DNA of 64,000 bases from Butyrivibrio sp. INlla16 (GCF_900104155.1 NZ_FMYB01000016.1:28318-92317), one strand, 5' to 3'. Positions 9,019-18,525 are shown, counted from the first letter of the stretch. Numbers and translations are program-made. Notes: a model not told the origin generated them from the sequence alone.

Positions 9019-9771
9019 TTATATAAGACGATTATCTCTCAAAAATGCTGCGCCGTAAACATCTTTTACAATATGTCCGTTTAAAATATATGCCACCTCG
9101 GTTTTTTTGTCAGTCTGACCTTTCATAAAACTTTTCATTTTCAGCCTGGGGCCCTCATCTGAATCGGGAGAAATAGCAATCTTATCGGCAATTCTGACCT
9201 GCAATGGATCAAGCTCCAACGCCATTATAAAAGCACTCTCATCGCCTGTGCTTCCTGCATGTGCGCTGCCTCTAAGAGCCCCCATAACAAAAATATTGCC
9301 CTCCGAACTTACTGATGCTCCGGGTTTAACATCCCCCAGAATTACTACACTTTTGCCAAAAGAAAGGTCCTGGCCGGATCTCAGATTACCCGTATGTATA
9401 TCTGCTTGTTTTTTTATAATATCCGGATCAATCCCTAACTGCTCTTCATCCGGTTTACTATCCTCTTCCTGTTGTACAATTACAGGTTGTTTTACATAGC
9501 TTGCAAAAATTCTGTCAGTGTCCGGATCATCTCTGATAACACAGCACACATCTATATCGCAATTATTGGAAATAGTATCAAGAATTTCATTCTCTTCTTT
9601 GTCGCAAAGAGTCCTGCCTCTTATTATCATCCCCATAGAGGCTTTTCCCAGAAAGGATTTTGATTCACGGAACTTGTCAGCAATCTCTTTAACAAGAATC
9701 TCAAATGACTCCTTGGGATCCAGTTCAAGGATAATTCCTTTTCCCGTACCTTTAAGATTAACTGCCCCCAT
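9019..9771 (-). CDS. minC: Septum site-determining protein MinC
   Basis: FtsZ assembly inhibitor of 250 residues. The N-terminal domain (about 1-100) is followed by an acidic linker (about 120-150) and the C-terminal beta-helix domain with LGDVKPGASVSSEGNIFVMG, the MinC_C signature. First gene of minCDE, with GGGAGGAG before its ATG. Only about 40 nt separate it from the tsf terminator, so it has either a very short promoter region or depends partly on readthrough. Confidence 0.95.
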   Translation of the reverse strand: MGAVNLKGTGKGIILELDPKESFEILVKEIADKFRESKSFLGKASMGMIIRGRTLCDKEENEILDTISNNCDIDVCCVIRDDPDTDRIFASYVKQPVIVQQEEDSKPDEEQLGIDPDIIKKQADIHTGNLRSGQDLSFGKSVVILGDVKPGASVSSEGNIFVMGALRGSAHAGSTGDESAFIMALELDPLQVRIADKIAISPDSDEGPRLKMKSFMKGQTDKKTEVAYILNGHIVKDVYGAAFLRDNRLI

Positions 9772-9810
9772 CTATAACTCCTCCCAAACAAACTTTTTCG
9801 ATATTATTCA

Positions 9811-9846
9811 ATAAAAACGCCCCTGCCGTTATATAACGGCAAGGGC
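9811..9846 (-). terminator. Terminator after tsf
   Basis: Minus-strand stem formed by TTGCCGTT and AACGGCA with flanking GCCC/GGGC pairs, followed by GTTTTTATTG. It lies 28 nt after the tsf stop and separates translation genes from minCDE. Confidence 0.85.
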
Positions 9847-9873
9847 AATCAAATCTAATACTTGATAGGAATA

Positions 9874-10824
9874 TTACTGCATTCCTGCCTGCTTAGCAAC
9901 CTCTTCTGCGAAGTTCTCTTCTCTCTTCTCGATGCCTTCACCGGTCTCAAAACGAACAAAACGCTTGATAGAAAGGTTTGCGCCATTCTCCTTAGCAACC
10001 TGAGCAACATACTGAGCAACAGTCTGCTTACCATCTTCAGCCTTTACGTAAACCTGCTGGTTAAGGCAGATCTCCTTAAGCTCTTTCTGGAGACGGCCCT
10101 CGAGCATCTTCTCGATGATCTGCTGAGGCTTTCTCTTTCCTTCAGGAAGTTCTTCATTCTCCTTAGTAGCCTGAGCAAGAAGAATCTCCTTCTCATGGTT
10201 TCTGAACTCTTCAGAAACATCGTTCATATCAACATACTTAGGATAAAGTGCTGCAATCTGCATTGCAATGTTCTTGATAGCATCCTTGATGTTATCGTTA
10301 ACAACATCTGTATCTGCCTCAACAAGAACAGAAATTCTTCCGCCACCGTGAACATAAGGTACTACAATACCGTTCTCTGCAGTAATCTTCTCGAAACGAC
10401 GAATGCTGAGCTTCTCAGAGATAACTGCTGTGATATCGATAAGTGCTTCCTGAACTGTCTTAGAAGTATCAACATTCCACTTCTCAGCCATGAAGCTATC
10501 CATATCCTTAGCATCAGACTCAACAGCCTGCTTTGCAACTGCCTCAACAAAAGTCTGGAACTGCTCGTTCTTAGCAACGAAATCTGTCTCTGAATTAACC
10601 TCTACAACTGCTGCAGTCTTATCATCCTTAACTGCGATTCTTGTAAGACCCTCAGCTGCGATTCTGCTAGCCTTCTTCTCAGCCTTAGCCTGACCGTTCT
10701 TTCTAAGGAACTCAACTGCTGCGTCCATGTCTCCGTTTGTCTCAGTAAGAGCCTTCTTGCACTCCATCATACCTGCGCCGGTAGACTCACGTAACTCTTT
10801 AACCATTGCTGCTGTGATAGCCAT
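9874..10824 (-). CDS. tsf: Translation elongation factor Ts
   Basis: Guanine-nucleotide exchange factor for EF-Tu, 316 residues. The N-terminal UBA-like domain with LRESTGAGMMECKKAL is the family signature, followed by the dimerisation and core domains. Lies downstream of rpsB (58-nt gap), the near-universal bacterial pair. The rpsB-tsf pair follows the flagellar operon here, as it does in Bacillus subtilis. Confidence 0.98.
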   Translation of the reverse strand: MAITAAMVKELRESTGAGMMECKKALTETNGDMDAAVEFLRKNGQAKAEKKASRIAAEGLTRIAVKDDKTAAVVEVNSETDFVAKNEQFQTFVEAVAKQAVESDAKDMDSFMAEKWNVDTSKTVQEALIDITAVISEKLSIRRFEKITAENGIVVPYVHGGGRISVLVEADTDVVNDNIKDAIKNIAMQIAALYPKYVDMNDVSEEFRNHEKEILLAQATKENEELPEGKRKPQQIIEKMLEGRLQKELKEICLNQQVYVKAEDGKQTVAQYVAQVAKENGANLSIKRFVRFETGEGIEKREENFAEEVAKQAGMQ

Positions 10825-10882
10825 GTGTATTATCCTCCACGATATTTAAATTATATTTTTCAAATAATATTCTGAATAAGGA

Positions 10883-11629
10883 TTACTCCTCAGTAGCCTC
10901 TGCAGCCTCTTCGTCTGCAACCTGCTCCTCAGATGTAAGGTTCTCTGCACCCTGGTTAGCCTCGATAACAGCGTCAGCCATCTTACCAACAAGAAGCTTT
11001 ACTGCACGGATAGCATCATCATTTCCGGGAATGATGAAATCAAGCTCATCAGGATCGCAGTTTGTATCGCCGATACCGATAAGTGTAATACCAAGTGCCT
11101 CAGCTTCCTGAATGCAGATTCTTTCCTTCTTAGGATCTACTACAAAGATAGCATCAGGGATTCTCTTCATATCGCGAATTCCGCCAAGAACCTTGTTAAG
11201 CTTCTCATATTCCTTCTTGAGCTGTGCAACTTCCTTCTTGGGAAGAACATCGAAAGTACCATCTTCCTGCATCTTCTCAAGCTTCTTAAGACGATCAATT
11301 CTGCTCTGAATTGTACGGAAGTTGGTAAGCATACCACCAAGCCATCTCTCGTTTACATAGTACATACCGCAACGCTCAGCCTCAGACTTAACTGCGTCCT
11401 GTGCCTGCTTCTTAGTACCAACGAAAAGAACTGTACCACCCTGTGATGCGATTTCAAATACTGCCTTGTAAGCCTCGTCAACCTTAACAACTGACTTCTG
11501 AAGATCAATAATGTGGATACCGTTTCTCTCTGTGAAGATGTAAGGAGCCATCTTAGGGTTCCATCTTCTGGTCTGGTGTCCGAAATGTACACCTGCTTCA
11601 AGTAACTGTTTCATAGATACAACGCTCAT
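10883..11629 (-). CDS. rpsB: 30S ribosomal protein S2
   Basis: Small-subunit protein of 248 residues. It opens with [20 protein letters not shown] and holds the family segments [11 protein letters not shown] and [10 protein letters not shown]. The last 25 residues are acidic and Glu/Ala-rich, a common variable tail. A GAGGTAATAAC ribosome site precedes ATG. The 150-nt upstream spacer contains a hairpin, described separately. Confidence 0.98.
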   Translation of the reverse strand: MSVVSMKQLLEAGVHFGHQTRRWNPKMAPYIFTERNGIHIIDLQKSVVKVDEAYKAVFEIASQGGTVLFVGTKKQAQDAVKSEAERCGMYYVNERWLGGMLTNFRTIQSRIDRLKKLEKMQEDGTFDVLPKKEVAQLKKEYEKLNKVLGGIRDMKRIPDAIFVVDPKKERICIQEAEALGITLIGIGDTNCDPDELDFIIPGNDDAIRAVKLLVGKMADAVIEANQGAENLTSEEQVADEEAAEATEE

Positions 11630-11782
11630 GTTATTACCTCCATTTGGTTAATCTTCCGCATTTCTTTGCTCTTTTAACCCAAAGGGGCGTTAAATCCTTT
11701 GGAAAGCTATCACCCTATCCATGTCAGACACCGGATGAAATCTGGAAATACGTGTTTATTTGCTACACTGTCAGCTAAAAAT
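11630..11782 (-). other. rpsB leader region
   Basis: Spacer between the terminator of the flagellar locus and rpsB. On the minus strand it holds CCAAAGG and CCTTTGG, which pair around a short loop (about 11677-11702). A CTGACA at -35 with a poor -10 at 17-bp spacing is the best promoter I can see. An autoregulatory S2 leader is possible but I recognise no known motif. Confidence 0.3.
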
Positions 11783-11841
11783 GGGCATAAAAAAGCCCAA
11801 ATGCTCACAGCTTCATAAGAATACCATGATTTTGGGCTTTT
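11783..11841 (-). terminator. Terminator closing the fla/che locus
   Basis: AAAAGCCCAAA and TTTGGGCTTTT form a long stem around a loop of about 28 nt, ending in a T-rich run on the minus strand. It lies 13 nt after the MltG-like gene and separates the flagellar locus from rpsB-tsf. Confidence 0.75.
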
Positions 11842-11853
11842 GACAAGACATTT

Positions 11854-12657
11854 TTATTTTGTAATTATTGATGTGATCTCCTCAAAGGAAGCACCTCGAG
11901 GGATCTGTTTCGTTCCGGATCGTATAAATCTGTCCTTCCCGGTACTTATAAGGTAGTTATTATACTCAACTCCGTCAGTAATAATTCCTGCCTCTCTTAA
12001 AATTCTGGCACAGTCATCCGAATCGCTGCCGCTTGGCAAAACAACAACCACATAATTTGTATCACTGCTGTTTGCCACCTGAGAAGTTTCTGAACTCTCA
12101 TTTGAAGAATCGTTTGTAGAAGCAGCTTCACTTACTGAGGCTTCTTCCGGAGCAATTTCCGCCTCGTCTGTTGAAGTTTCTGTTTCTGAAGTTTCTGTTT
12201 CTGAAGTTTCTGCTCCTGTTTCTTCGGCTTGAAGAGTTTCTGTGGAAGCTGTTTCAGAAGCGTTATCCGAAGCGAGCTTAACATCTTCTTCGGCTGAAAT
12301 GCTTTCACTGCTTTCTCCAGTCGGTTCGCTCTCCTGCGTCTTTTCATCCACTTCAGGAACTGATTCACCTGCTGCAGACTCGTCTTCGTGGATTTCTTCA
12401 AATATTTCTTCTCCTTTTTCATCCACTTGCGAATCGGATGCAGTGTTATTGGCTTCATCGATTACCTCCGAATTCTTAGCCGTCTCCGAATAGCTTGACA
12501 ACGTACTTTCGGCTTCAACCATCCCGAGCTGCTTAGCCCTCTTTATTATTTCCTCATCACTCATTTTGGCAGTACGTTTTCCAAGCGCAATACCCATTAT
12601 CACAGCTGTAAGGACAATTCCGAGACCAAGTCCCCTTAAATAATATTTTAGTTTCAT
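11854..12657 (-). CDS. Membrane-anchored protein with MltG LysM-like subdomain only
   Basis: 267 residues: a short N-terminal membrane anchor (about 7-25), then about 150 residues rich in Glu, Ser and Thr with repeated ETSETET units, then a C-terminal segment of about 65 residues (YVVVVLPSGSDSDDCARIL onwards). That last part resembles the LysM-like N-terminal subdomain of the MltG (YceG) endolytic transglycosylase. The catalytic transglycosylase domain is absent. It is the last gene of the flagellar locus, 30 nt after the SwrB-like gene. Binding to peptidoglycan near the flagellum is a guess from domain and place. Confidence 0.6.
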   Translation of the reverse strand: MKLKYYLRGLGLGIVLTAVIMGIALGKRTAKMSDEEIIKRAKQLGMVEAESTLSSYSETAKNSEVIDEANNTASDSQVDEKGEEIFEEIHEDESAAGESVPEVDEKTQESEPTGESSESISAEEDVKLASDNASETASTETLQAEETGAETSETETSETETSTDEAEIAPEEASVSEAASTNDSSNESSETSQVANSSDTNYVVVVLPSGSDSDDCARILREAGIITDGVEYNNYLISTGKDRFIRSGTKQIPRGASFEEITSIITK

Positions 12658-12687
12658 GATAACTCTTTCATTCCCCCAAAACCGCTG

Positions 12688-13962
12688 TTACATTATTGAA
12701 CTGCGGTTTTTCTTATGTTTTCCGGCAAGATCTATTACAAGCTTAACCTCTCCTATGCCAAGTCTCAGTTCTCTCGCAATGACTACCGCTGACTTTCCTG
12801 CCTTATGCATATCAAGTATTTTCTGATTTCTTGAAGCGGGATCACTTATTACATCATTATTCGGAACAACCACCTCTTCAATAGTCTTTTTCCTTGTAGC
12901 ATCAGAAATCGAAACTACCTTCGCAGGCTTTTCAACCTGAGCAGGCACCTCTTCCATCGGGATTTGTTCAGTAGAATCATCTACAGCAACAGCAGTCTGA
13001 ATTTCAGGCTGTACGAGGGGAGTGTTCTCAATAACCTCATCAGCAATATCATCAAGAAAATTATTCTCATCTGAATCCGGCCAATATTGTGAACGAAGTT
13101 CCATTGGCTCGTTATCATAATACTCCAGTTCTTCCGGCATAGCCTGGGCTGCGCTTTCAGGCTCCGAACCTATTACTCTGTTCTGAGTCTTTTTAGCTGC
13201 AACAGCATCAGCTCTGTCAAGAATATCGGCAAGTGATGAAAACTGCGGTGCTGATTCCTCCTGCACCCCTGCCTCAATCTCCGCCTGCTTTGCTTCTTCC
13301 TGTAATCTGGCCTGTCTTGCGGTTTCTTCTTGTAACTTAGCCTGTCTTGCGGCTTCTTCCTCAGCGCGTAGTCTTGCTTCTTCCTCAGCTGCTTTTCTTT
13401 TTGCTTCAGCCTCTATCTCAGCTCTTCTGCGCGCTTCCGCTTCACGCTCTGCCTGTCTTCTTTCTTCCTCTTCGCGCAGAGCCTGTTCTCTGGCCTGAGC
13501 CTCCAGTTCAACCTGTTTTTTGGCCTCTTCCTCAAGCTCAGCCTGCCTTTTAGCTTCTGCTTCCTTTACTTCCTTGGTAGCACGATTAGCCTCAGAAACA
13601 GTGTTTTTGAGGTTCTTGTGCTTGTCATTAAGCATATCATACATAAAAACTACTTCATCATGATTTTTATGGATATCATTCATGACAGTATCTGAATATT
13701 CGCTTATGGCAGACATCTTCTCGTTGGTTACCCTGTCCATTGCACGCTCGGCCTTATTAATTGCCTCCTCCATGCAATCATCAAGCATCTCATCGATTTG
13801 TCCCTGAGAATTCTTGATTGCTTTGGAAACCATATCATTTATCTTCTGATTGGTTCTGTCAAAATCGAAACCGTCTGCCTCTTTGCCACCCGGAATCAGA
13901 TACCCTATTATAACCGCCAGGACTCCGGCGGCGATTAAAATTATTTCCGTGACACTTATCAT
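12688..13962 (-). CDS. SwrB-like coiled-coil membrane protein (DUF6115-type C-terminus)
   Basis: 424 residues: an N-terminal transmembrane helix (about 3-22), a region with heptad character (40-130), a long Glu/Ala/Arg/Lys coiled coil (about 135-245), a variable acidic linker, and a C-terminal segment (NQKILDMHKAGKSAVVIAR) resembling a helix-turn-helix-like DUF6115 module. Bacillus subtilis places SwrB, a one-helix coiled-coil activator of flagellar assembly, at the same spot between sigD and rpsB. I infer a positional and architectural counterpart. The start at 13962 keeps the membrane helix at the N-terminus; the upstream 41 codons look non-coding. Confidence 0.6.
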   Translation of the reverse strand: MISVTEIILIAAGVLAVIIGYLIPGGKEADGFDFDRTNQKINDMVSKAIKNSQGQIDEMLDDCMEEAINKAERAMDRVTNEKMSAISEYSDTVMNDIHKNHDEVVFMYDMLNDKHKNLKNTVSEANRATKEVKEAEAKRQAELEEEAKKQVELEAQAREQALREEEERRQAEREAEARRRAEIEAEAKRKAAEEEARLRAEEEAARQAKLQEETARQARLQEEAKQAEIEAGVQEESAPQFSSLADILDRADAVAAKKTQNRVIGSEPESAAQAMPEELEYYDNEPMELRSQYWPDSDENNFLDDIADEVIENTPLVQPEIQTAVAVDDSTEQIPMEEVPAQVEKPAKVVSISDATRKKTIEEVVVPNNDVISDPASRNQKILDMHKAGKSAVVIARELRLGIGEVKLVIDLAGKHKKNRSSIM

Positions 13963-14032
13963 AACATCCCCACTCGAGCAAAAGTATCCCGCTCCTCCGT
14001 AACGAAATACACTATCTAGTATTATAAAGTGT

Positions 14033-14392
14033 TCAGATTTTGAAGTCAAACCCCGAGGAAATATGCATATCCAAAGGCTTTCCATCAGACCCTATAAGGG
14101 TTTCCGACAGTTTTTCAAGCTCCTCGGGTGTTCTATACTTGTTTTTACCTTTTCCGCCATTTCCAAAGTACTCATTTTTTCCTTTTTCTTTGGCATCGTG
14201 TTTTTCTTTTTCCTGCTGGGAGACATCTTCTTTCTTAATCACAGAATTGGATTTCTGATCAACTTCTTTGTTGAATTCAGTCTGGAAGGCATTCTGATCA
14301 GTGAAGACTTTGTTGTCTTCATTTTGCTTAATCTGTGAAAAATCGTTGGTTCTTAAAACATTGCCCTGGAAATCAATTCTGTTAATCGACAT
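14033..14392 (-). CDS. Hypothetical hydrophilic protein of the fla/che locus
   Basis: 119 residues, no membrane segment and no domain I recognise. It starts MSINRIDFQGNVLRTNDF and is rich in Lys, Glu, Asn and Gln. The middle (about 55-85) is very Lys/Gly-rich, followed by RTPEELEKLSETLIG. It sits between fapA and the SwrB-like gene on the same strand with short gaps. The opening IDFQGNVLR resembles the amphipathic starts of small flagellar accessory proteins, but no function can be given. Confidence 0.7.
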   Translation of the reverse strand: MSINRIDFQGNVLRTNDFSQIKQNEDNKVFTDQNAFQTEFNKEVDQKSNSVIKKEDVSQQEKEKHDAKEKGKNEYFGNGGKGKNKYRTPEELEKLSETLIGSDGKPLDMHISSGFDFKI

Positions 14393-14464
14393 ATTTACCT
14401 CCCTTCTCCCGCAATATATCTCCCCTTTCTATAATTATTATATCGTACCAAAACGCTAAAAACA

Positions 14465-16048
14465 TTATATTGGCCCGGTTTTTACATATCCATCCCTAAG
14501 TTCAAACCTACAATAGGTAGATTCTGTTTTAAGTGTTGTCTGCTGATCTCCGATATGAATTGTAATTCCCGGATAAGCAGTGCCTTCAACTACGACGTAA
14601 GCATCCTTTGAATCGGCAAGCTTTTGCTGAAGTTGCTCAAGTTCCTTATTGTTCTTTTCAATCTGAGATACCAGAACTTTATTCATAGTGATAAGCTGCT
14701 GGGCCTGCCTGGTCTGTTCCGGTGAAAGCTGTCCACCTGTTTTAAGTCTTTTTGTAATAGATTCTACAGTCGGCTTTATTGTAACCAGACGCTTAGTAGA
14801 ATCTGCAACCGCCTTTTGAAGCTCTCTTATCCTTACCTTGATATTAGGGTCTGCACCGACTTCAATAATAGTTGTGGCACCCATATCGCTTCCGAGATCC
14901 TTCGCGGTTATCTTATCAGTAGCTGTAACTCTGCCGCCTGCAATAAATCCCTTTTTACCGGAAACATTGATTTCCGTTCCGGAAGAAACATTTGAATGAA
15001 GGATACTCTCGCTTGTAACACTTCCTTTCGCTGTTACTTTCGAATTTTCAATAAACTTGGTAACAATATTACCTCCGGCTTTTATTTCTCCTTTACCCAT
15101 ACCGTTAATGCCGCGTTCCAGAATAATATCGCTTCCGGCATTTAAGCTGGCACCTTCAACAACACCTTTCACGATAATATTGGCACCTGCTTTAATCGAA
15201 AAACCTGAAGCTACAGTTCCCTTTACTACCACACTTCCGTCATAATTTATATTTCCCGTCGAGACATCAACGTTTTCAAACTCTATAACGTTGCTTACCG
15301 TAACTTTACCGTCTTTCAGAGTTACATGCCCATCTGCATTGGCATACAAAACGAGCCCATCCTCGGAAAGATAAGTATTTTTGCCCGGAACAAGCTTTAA
15401 TGCCTTTACGGGATGAGGATTCAAAATCTCGCCATAAATATTCTGTCCGGGATCTCCGGGATCTTCGGGCGTTAGTATGGCAAGCTGCTCGCCTTTATGT
15501 ACATGGTTAATAATATTCAGATTAAAATAGTCAACACTACCGTCTTCACGCATAGTGGGTTTCGCATGCAAATCCGTCTTGAAAGTATAATCAACCTTCG
15601 CATTGGTCCCTTCTCTTGTTTTTGACCCTTTTGCCACCACGATTTCCTTGCAATATTCTCTATCAGAGAAATAGTTGCTTATAGCTTCAGAATCTATCCC
15701 AAATACAATATTTCTGTACGCAAGATCTTCGATAAACTCCTTAGGGCTCATCTCCTCTGCACCTTCGGAAGGCGCATAAAAAAATGCCGAGGCCTCCATA
15801 CGGTCACGGGAAATAGTGAGCCTGTAGCTCTCTCTTTCCGGGAAAGCCGCGTTGTCGTTTAAAACAACAAGCTCTCCTGTCGCTTGCGTAACAGCCTCGT
15901 TCAGCACTTGTGGTCTATAGCTTATTGATCTTTCATCAAGGTATTCCTTGATATCATCATATTGAAGGGCTTCTCCGAAATCTGTAGGCGGAAAAACCTT
16001 TATACCGGTCGTAGTGGGCATAGTGATTAGTTGAAAATAACCGTTCAT
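14465..16048 (-). CDS. fapA: FapA-family (DUF342) protein
   Basis: 527 residues. The C-terminal half has the parallel beta-helix of the DUF342 family, with repeated GSVVVKG and AGSDIIL-like turns (about 240-380), then a coiled coil (about 400-470). The N-terminal half is the FapA N-domain. Members often sit next to sigD or in flagellar operons of Firmicutes and are annotated as flagellar assembly protein A; a defined role is lacking. Lies 26 nt after fliA. Confidence 0.85.
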   Translation of the reverse strand: MNGYFQLITMPTTTGIKVFPPTDFGEALQYDDIKEYLDERSISYRPQVLNEAVTQATGELVVLNDNAAFPERESYRLTISRDRMEASAFFYAPSEGAEEMSPKEFIEDLAYRNIVFGIDSEAISNYFSDREYCKEIVVAKGSKTREGTNAKVDYTFKTDLHAKPTMREDGSVDYFNLNIINHVHKGEQLAILTPEDPGDPGQNIYGEILNPHPVKALKLVPGKNTYLSEDGLVLYANADGHVTLKDGKVTVSNVIEFENVDVSTGNINYDGSVVVKGTVASGFSIKAGANIIVKGVVEGASLNAGSDIILERGINGMGKGEIKAGGNIVTKFIENSKVTAKGSVTSESILHSNVSSGTEINVSGKKGFIAGGRVTATDKITAKDLGSDMGATTIIEVGADPNIKVRIRELQKAVADSTKRLVTIKPTVESITKRLKTGGQLSPEQTRQAQQLITMNKVLVSQIEKNNKELEQLQQKLADSKDAYVVVEGTAYPGITIHIGDQQTTLKTESTYCRFELRDGYVKTGPI

Positions 16049-16074
16049 TCATACCCTCCTGTCAATTAGCCCCT

Positions 16075-16848
16075 TTAGCCAAGTTGTGTAAGTATGCCCA
16101 TGTACTTTCCGAGTTTTTCTCTCATTTTTTGCAGAGCTCTCGTATGCAACTGTGAAACTCTGGACTCGGAAACCTCAAGCACATTGCTTATTTCCTTTAG
16201 TGTCAGTTCTTCGTAATAATACAAAAGAATAACTTTCTTCTCTTTATCGGTAAGAAGAGCCAGACTTTCGGCAAGCATCTTCTTAAGTTCTTCTTTTTCA
16301 ATTGCTTCCTCGGGTTTTTCAAAACTCGAGGCAAGATTATTGGTATCCTCCGGAACATCGCTTCCCTGTTCCATAAATTCATTGAGAGAAACAACACCGG
16401 TAACCTTCATCTGATTCTGCCAGTTTACATACTCATCATCGGAAATACCGAGTTTCGAAGCTATCTCCGTATCAGTCGCAGGATGCCCCTGTTCTTTTTC
16501 AATCTCATGTATCGCCGCCTCAATTTTTTTCTGCTTCTGGCGGATGGTTCTGGGAATCCAGTCCATCTTCCTTATCTGATCAAGAATCGCACCTCTTATA
16601 CGGACGCTTGCATAGGTTTCAAATTTGACATCCTTCATAAGGTCAAACTTATCTATGGCGTCAATCAGACCAAAAATACCATACCCAACAAGATCGTCAT
16701 ACTCAACGTTGAAGCCAAGGTACATGGAAAGTCGCCCCGCCACCAGTTTCACAAGCGGAGCATACTCCAAAATAAGCTTCTCTCTAAGTTCAGGTGCTTT
16801 ATTCTTATGATATTCATTCCAAAGCTTACTTCTTCCAGTCTCATCCAT
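16075..16848 (-). CDS. fliA: Flagellar sigma factor sigma-28 (FliA/SigD)
   Basis: RNA polymerase sigma factor of 257 residues for late flagellar and chemotaxis genes. Region 2 (DLVGYGIFGLIDAIDKFD, then FETYASVRIRGAILDQIR), region 3 and region 4 (LTLKEISNVLEVSESRVSQL) are all visible. Placed late in the locus, downstream of cheD, so the operon makes the factor for the next expression class. No flagellin gene or anti-sigma FlgM is in the window. Confidence 0.95.
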   Translation of the reverse strand: MDETGRSKLWNEYHKNKAPELREKLILEYAPLVKLVAGRLSMYLGFNVEYDDLVGYGIFGLIDAIDKFDLMKDVKFETYASVRIRGAILDQIRKMDWIPRTIRQKQKKIEAAIHEIEKEQGHPATDTEIASKLGISDDEYVNWQNQMKVTGVVSLNEFMEQGSDVPEDTNNLASSFEKPEEAIEKEELKKMLAESLALLTDKEKKVILLYYYEELTLKEISNVLEVSESRVSQLHTRALQKMREKLGKYMGILTQLG

Positions 16849-16864
16849 AAGCTAACAGTCCCTG

Positions 16865-17392
16865 TCAAAATTCCGAAAAGTCTTCCCCGACTACGAAATC
16901 ATCGCTTTCTCCGAATGGATTATACTCATTCGGTGTATTTTGGTTTTCTGTTTCTTCATCTGCCAAAGCAGCAGCCTCCTCAGCAGCCAGCCTCTCAGCT
17001 TCGGCCTGCGCCTCAGCTTCGGCAGCAGCAAGTTCATCGGCTTCTCTTTGAGCTATAGCCTCTTCCTGAACAAGAATTGCATCTTCTTTGGCTCTGTTCA
17101 AATTGTCAAAATGACTGACAATCAGCTCAAAAAATCTACCCACCACGAAAAAAACAGCCAATGATAAAAGAAGAGTTTTAATCCAGGCTCCGATTTCGTA
17201 ATGCTGCAGAAGTGTGAATATCGCCATGAATCCACCTCCAAGCAGCATAACGAAAGCGGTAATAAGTCTGGTCTTAGGAGCTTCGGTAATAACCCTTGTC
17301 TCCCTATGAAATTTTCTTTCTTTTTTCTTCTCTTCCGGCTTTTCTTCGCTGGCCTCTACTATTTTCTCTTCAGTAATCTCTTCAGCACTCAT
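16865..17392 (-). CDS. Hypothetical two-helix membrane protein
   Basis: 175 residues. A charged N-terminus (1-40) precedes two hydrophobic helices (about 43-65 and 71-90). An Ala/Glu-rich coiled coil follows (about 100-145), then an acidic C-terminus (NPFGESDDFVVGEDF). No family recognised. Its ATG overlaps... rather, cheD ends in the four-base overlap at 17389-17392 with this start, so the pair is translationally coupled. In B. subtilis cheD and sigD are adjacent, so this is an insertion specific to this lineage. Confidence 0.75.
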   Translation of the reverse strand: MSAEEITEEKIVEASEEKPEEKKKERKFHRETRVITEAPKTRLITAFVMLLGGGFMAIFTLLQHYEIGAWIKTLLLSLAVFFVVGRFFELIVSHFDNLNRAKEDAILVQEEAIAQREADELAAAEAEAQAEAERLAAEEAAALADEETENQNTPNEYNPFGESDDFVVGEDFSEF

Positions 17393-17874
17393 ATCGTCTT
17401 TTCCGGTTTTCCTACTGCTCTAATGACAAAGTTGCCGTTCTCTGGATAGAAAATAACAGTACGTCCGTAAGAATCTCCGGTATCCTGTGCCAAAATAGGA
17501 ATACCCAGTTCTTTTAGTTTTTTAATCGTAGCTGCTACATTTCGTTCTCCCACGCGCATGGTAGCATTGCCGGAATTAAACGCAAACATCTGGGCGCCAC
17601 CGGCTATCTTTGCCACAAGGCGTGATTTATTGGCACCTTTAGCCACTACCTGCTTTATAAGTTCATCAATTCCTGTATCCGCAAATTTCGGAATATTGGA
17701 ATTGTTTTTTATTTCTTTAGAATCAGGTAGCATAATATGTGCCAAACCGCCAATTTTCGTTACCGGATCCCTTACAGCAATCCCTACACAGGAGCCAAGT
17801 CCAAGTGTCGTGATACCGTCAGGAGAGACGCAAATATTAAGATCGGCCATACCAACCTTGATTATTTGACTCAT
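17389..17874 (-). CDS. cheD: Chemoreceptor glutamine deamidase CheD
   Basis: Deamidates glutamines on chemoreceptors and binds CheC. The catalytic cysteine is in GLGSCVGI and the histidine in GGLAHIMLP, both intact. 161 residues, full length. Lies directly after cheC (12-nt gap), matching the CheC-CheD partnership of the Bacillus-type system. Confidence 0.96.
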   Translation of the reverse strand: MSQIIKVGMADLNICVSPDGITTLGLGSCVGIAVRDPVTKIGGLAHIMLPDSKEIKNNSNIPKFADTGIDELIKQVVAKGANKSRLVAKIAGGAQMFAFNSGNATMRVGERNVAATIKKLKELGIPILAQDTGDSYGRTVIFYPENGNFVIRAVGKPEKTI

Positions 17875-17886
17875 TCACTTAGCTCC

Positions 17887-18525
17887 TTATCCACTAATTG
17901 TGACATCTCCCATTCCAAGAGATGAAAGTATCTTGCTGTAACCATCCATATCAGGCAGAAGAATGAAATATCCGCTCAGTGTCTCGGTGTCAAAAAAGCT
18001 TGTCTCAATAAGAAGAATCTTGTCACCCATCATACCAAACTCAATAGCAGGCACAGAAAGTATTGCTCCCGCCATATCAATGGCAACAAACGGTACTGAA
18101 GGCAGCAACTTAAGATTAGTAATCATGGAAAGTGCATTCAGATAAGAGCCTGTAATAATGTTACCCACTTCCTTGATTGCTGAAAGCTCCGTATCATCAA
18201 AAGGGACTGTTTCGTCCTTGTCTTTAATGCCCATAAGCATATTAACAAGATGTCTGGCTGCTTTCATACCCAGAAGGAACATAATACTTCCGTTAATGTC
18301 CCCTTCAACGCTCAGATAAATGCCTGTCATAATCTGTTCAGCACCACCCATCAGGTCTCCGACGTCCTTAAAATCAAGAAGTCTTACCTGTGGTACAGAC
18401 ATATCAACCTTAGTATTAAGCATCTGTGCAAGAGCTGTTGTAGCATTTCCTGCGCCGATGTTGCCCAGCTCTTTTAAGACATCATAATACTGGCTGGACA
18501 GATTCTCCAAACTCATTTCACTCAA
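17887..18525 (-). CDS. cheC: CheY-P phosphatase CheC
   Basis: Chemotaxis adaptation protein, 212 residues. Both active-site motifs of the CheC/FliY type are intact: DVLKELGN near residue 14 and SAIKEVGN in the middle, each D/S-x3-E-x2-N. It should dephosphorylate CheY-P, enhanced by CheD. Between cheW and cheD. Confidence 0.95.
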   Translation of the reverse strand: MSEMSLENLSSQYYDVLKELGNIGAGNATTALAQMLNTKVDMSVPQVRLLDFKDVGDLMGGAEQIMTGIYLSVEGDINGSIMFLLGMKAARHLVNMLMGIKDKDETVPFDDTELSAIKEVGNIITGSYLNALSMITNLKLLPSVPFVAIDMAGAILSVPAIEFGMMGDKILLIETSFFDTETLSGYFILLPDMDGYSKILSSLGMGDVTISG

